Source of the DNA: Clostridiales bacterium
GTDB taxonomy: Bacteria > Bacillota > Clostridia > Oscillospirales > Acutalibacteraceae
Direction: 5' to 3'
Assembly (NCBI GenBank): GCA_019421725.1
Contig: JAHZES010000039.1
Coordinates: 1-5,664 of the forward strand
DNA length: 5,664 nt
The translations under genes were made by a program, and so were the position numbers. Under the pieces are notes generated by a model. The model had not been told where the DNA came from and made no database searches. It saw only the letters and a list, made by a program, of their open reading frames with translations. Positions 4,198 to 5,664 of this stretch are shown piece after piece (within the stretch, counting starts at the first letter, position 1; every line of letters starts with the position of its first letter).

Positions 4198-5460
4198 ATG
4201 CTTTACGATCTGATTGTAGTCGGCGGCGGACCGGCCGGTTTGGCAGCGGCGTGTTCCGCATATGACAACGGAGCGCGGAACATTTTGATTTTGGAACGGG
4301 ACCGCGAATTGGGGGGCATTCTAAATCAATGCATCCACAACGGTTTCGGGCTGCATTACTTTAAAGAAGAGCTGACAGGCCCCGAATATGCCGGGCGCTT
4401 TGTGGAGCTGCTGAAAAAAACAACGACCGAAGTCAAGCTTGACACAATGGTGTTGGCGGTAACGCCGGAGCGCGAGGTTCATGCCGTCAGCGAGGCGGAG
4501 GGCTACCGGGTTTACCGGGCAAAGGCGGTCGTGCTGGCAATGGGCTGCCGCGAAAGAACGCGCGGGGCAATCGCGATTCCCGGCGACCGGCCGGCCGGAG
4601 TGTTTACGGCGGGTACGGCGCAGCGTTATCTGAATATGGAGGGCTACATGGTCGGCCGCAGAGTATTGATCCTTGGAAGCGGCGACATCGGGCTGATCAT
4701 GGCGCGGCGTATGACGCTGGAGGGGGCGAAGGTGCTCGCCTGCGTAGAGGTGATGCCGTATTCCGGAGGCCTGATGCGCAATATCGTTCAGTGCCTTCAG
4801 GATTACGATATTCCGCTTTATCTTTCCCATACGATTACGAATGTGGAGGGGCGCGGCCGCGTAAAGCGAGCTACCGTTTGCAAGGTGGACGAAAAGCGCC
4901 GCCCGATCCCCGGAACGGAGATGTACTTCGATTGTGACACCATTCTGCTTTCGGTCGGTCTGATCCCAGAAAACGAATTGACGCGTGCGGCGGGCATTGC
5001 GATCGATCCGCGTACGAATGGGGCGGTCGTGTATGAAAACATGGAGACTTCGCTGCCGGGCGTGTTTGCCTGCGGCAATGTGGCGCATGTGCATGATCTG
5101 GTCGATTTTGTAACTGCAGAAAGCATGCGCGCCGGCAAAGCCGCCGCCTGCTTTGCTGCAGAAGGCAGCGCGCCGGAGTCTGCCGTAACGGAATTGAAAA
5201 ACGGCGACGGCGTAAGCTACACGGTTCCGCAGCATATTCGTCCCGAACGCATTGAAAAAGCGGCAGACATATTCTTCCGGGTGAACCGCATCTGCGGTAA
5301 AAGCGAGATCGTCGTCAGCGACGGCGAACGTAAGCTCTGTGCGTTTCCGCGCGAGCACCTTGCCCCGGGAGAAATGGAACACATTTTACTGCCGCGCAAG
5401 CTGCTCGGTGAGAACCCGCCGACACAGCTGACTGTTTCCATCTGCGAAAAACAGGCGTAA
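4198..5460 (+). CDS. NAD(P)/FAD-dependent oxidoreductase, partner of the GlpA-like protein
   Basis: This 420-residue protein is a pyridine nucleotide-disulfide oxidoreductase-fold flavoprotein. The FAD motif G9-G-G11-P-A-G14 is followed by E33 at the end of strand 2. A second dinucleotide motif, G160-S-G162-D-I-G165, should bind NAD(P)H, and GVFACGNVAHVHDLVDF (288-304) is the C-terminal FAD-contact region. The GCRERTRGAIAIPGDRPAG stretch (116-134) is typical of the class paired with GlpA-like and DUF1667 proteins. No CxxxxC redox disulfide is seen next to the flavin, so it probably passes electrons between NAD(P)H and its partners rather than reducing disulfides. The AGGAGGG ribosome site (4184-4190) overlaps the previous stop, and ATG 4198 follows 7 nt later; an in-frame ATG at 4177 lies upstream of this site and is rejected. 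It is GC-rich like its neighbours and is very likely cotranscribed with both. Confidence 0.92.
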   Translation: MLYDLIVVGGGPAGLAAACSAYDNGARNILILERDRELGGILNQCIHNGFGLHYFKEELTGPEYAGRFVELLKKTTTEVKLDTMVLAVTPEREVHAVSEAEGYRVYRAKAVVLAMGCRERTRGAIAIPGDRPAGVFTAGTAQRYLNMEGYMVGRRVLILGSGDIGLIMARRMTLEGAKVLACVEVMPYSGGLMRNIVQCLQDYDIPLYLSHTITNVEGRGRVKRATVCKVDEKRRPIPGTEMYFDCDTILLSVGLIPENELTRAAGIAIDPRTNGAVVYENMETSLPGVFACGNVAHVHDLVDFVTAESMRAGKAAACFAAEGSAPESAVTELKNGDGVSYTVPQHIRPERIEKAADIFFRVNRICGKSEIVVSDGERKLCAFPREHLAPGEMEHILLPRKLLGENPPTQLTVSICEKQA

Positions 5461-5474
5461 GGGAGGTTTTTTTG

Positions 5475-5664
5475 ATGAAAGAACTGGTTTGCATCGTTTG
5501 CCCCAAGGGCTGCCGGCTGCACGTGGACGAACAAAACGGCTTTGCCGTTACCGGAAACAGCTGCCCGCGCGGTGAAGAATACGGCAGGAACGAACTGAAG
5601 AACCCAACGCGCGTGCTGACCAGCACCGTGAAGATTTCCGGTGCGCTGCACAGTCGCTGCCCCG
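5475..5664 (+). CDS. DUF1667-domain protein, 5' part (runs off right edge)
   Basis: The frame begins at ATG 5475 with GGGAGG (5461-5466) 8 nt upstream and stays open for 63 codons to the edge. The N-terminus has C6-x2-C9-x3-C13 in a CIVCPKGCRLHV context, then VTGNSCPRGEEYGRNE with C30, and the NPTRVLTSTVKI segment. This is the pattern of DUF1667, a small protein of usually about 110-120 residues whose cysteines probably bind a metal or iron-sulfur cluster. In Clostridia and other anaerobes it is a regular third partner of a GlpA-like and an FAD oxidoreductase gene, as here. It starts 14 nt after the preceding stop. A role as an electron-transfer subunit is inferred from context and cysteines. 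Confidence 0.92.
   Translation, partial: MKELVCIVCPKGCRLHVDEQNGFAVTGNSCPRGEEYGRNELKNPTRVLTSTVKISGALHSRCP

Noticed and set aside
4321..5382. Long minus-strand frame opposite the second oxidoreductase (353 codons)
   Set aside because: The plus-strand flavoprotein is unambiguous with both dinucleotide motifs. This frame is Arg/His/Ala-rich, a typical complement of GC-rich codons.
1..5664. CRISPR array, tRNA, rRNA, transposase or integrase
   Set aside because: No regularly spaced repeats, cloverleaf or rRNA-like segments, or recombinase motifs were seen in either strand. The only long repeat is the pair of 25-mers.

Overview
The window looks like chromosome from an anaerobic Clostridia-type Firmicute, perhaps Oscillospiraceae/Ruminococcaceae-like. 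The basis is strong GGAGG-type ribosome binding sites, sigma-A promoters, a c-di-GMP-I riboswitch of clostridial style, a DUF5317 membrane protein and a GlpA-like/FAD-oxidoreductase/DUF1667 gene triad. The taxonomy is inference only.

Layout. (1) Positions 1-596, minus strand: a sigma-A promoter, a ~240-nt leader carrying a c-di-GMP-I (GEMM-I) aptamer followed by an intrinsic terminator, then the 5' part of a DUF5317 membrane protein gene that runs off the left edge. (2) Positions 597-751: AT-rich intergenic DNA without a convincing gene. (3) Positions 752-2608: a low-GC segment bounded by two identical 25-bp direct repeats. It holds its own promoter and three tightly spaced genes: a small Cro/C1-type HTH regulator broken by a frameshift, a single-domain Nudix hydrolase and a two-domain Nudix hydrolase. 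(4) Positions 2603-5664, plus strand: a GC-rich operon with a promoter, a terminator inside its leader, a GlpA-like FAD oxidoreductase with a BFD-type [2Fe-2S] domain, a pyridine-nucleotide FAD oxidoreductase, and the start of a DUF1667 protein. Hand counts of two sample lines give 25/60 G+C in the Nudix cassette (1621-1680) and 38/60 in the operon (4201-4260).

How it fits together. The right-hand operon resembles an anaerobic glycerol-3-phosphate dehydrogenase-type complex in which DUF1667 takes the place of GlpC. The terminator between its promoter and first gene suggests control by antitermination. The cassette sits between the DUF5317 unit and this operon, and its right repeat ends only 4 bp before the operon's -35 box. 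Deleting one repeat plus the cassette would restore a continuous intergenic region with an intact operon promoter. The simplest reading is a recombinase-less mobile or passively acquired cassette. The most notable signals are the riboswitch-terminator-DUF5317 unit, the repeat-bounded HTH/Nudix cassette and the operon attenuator.
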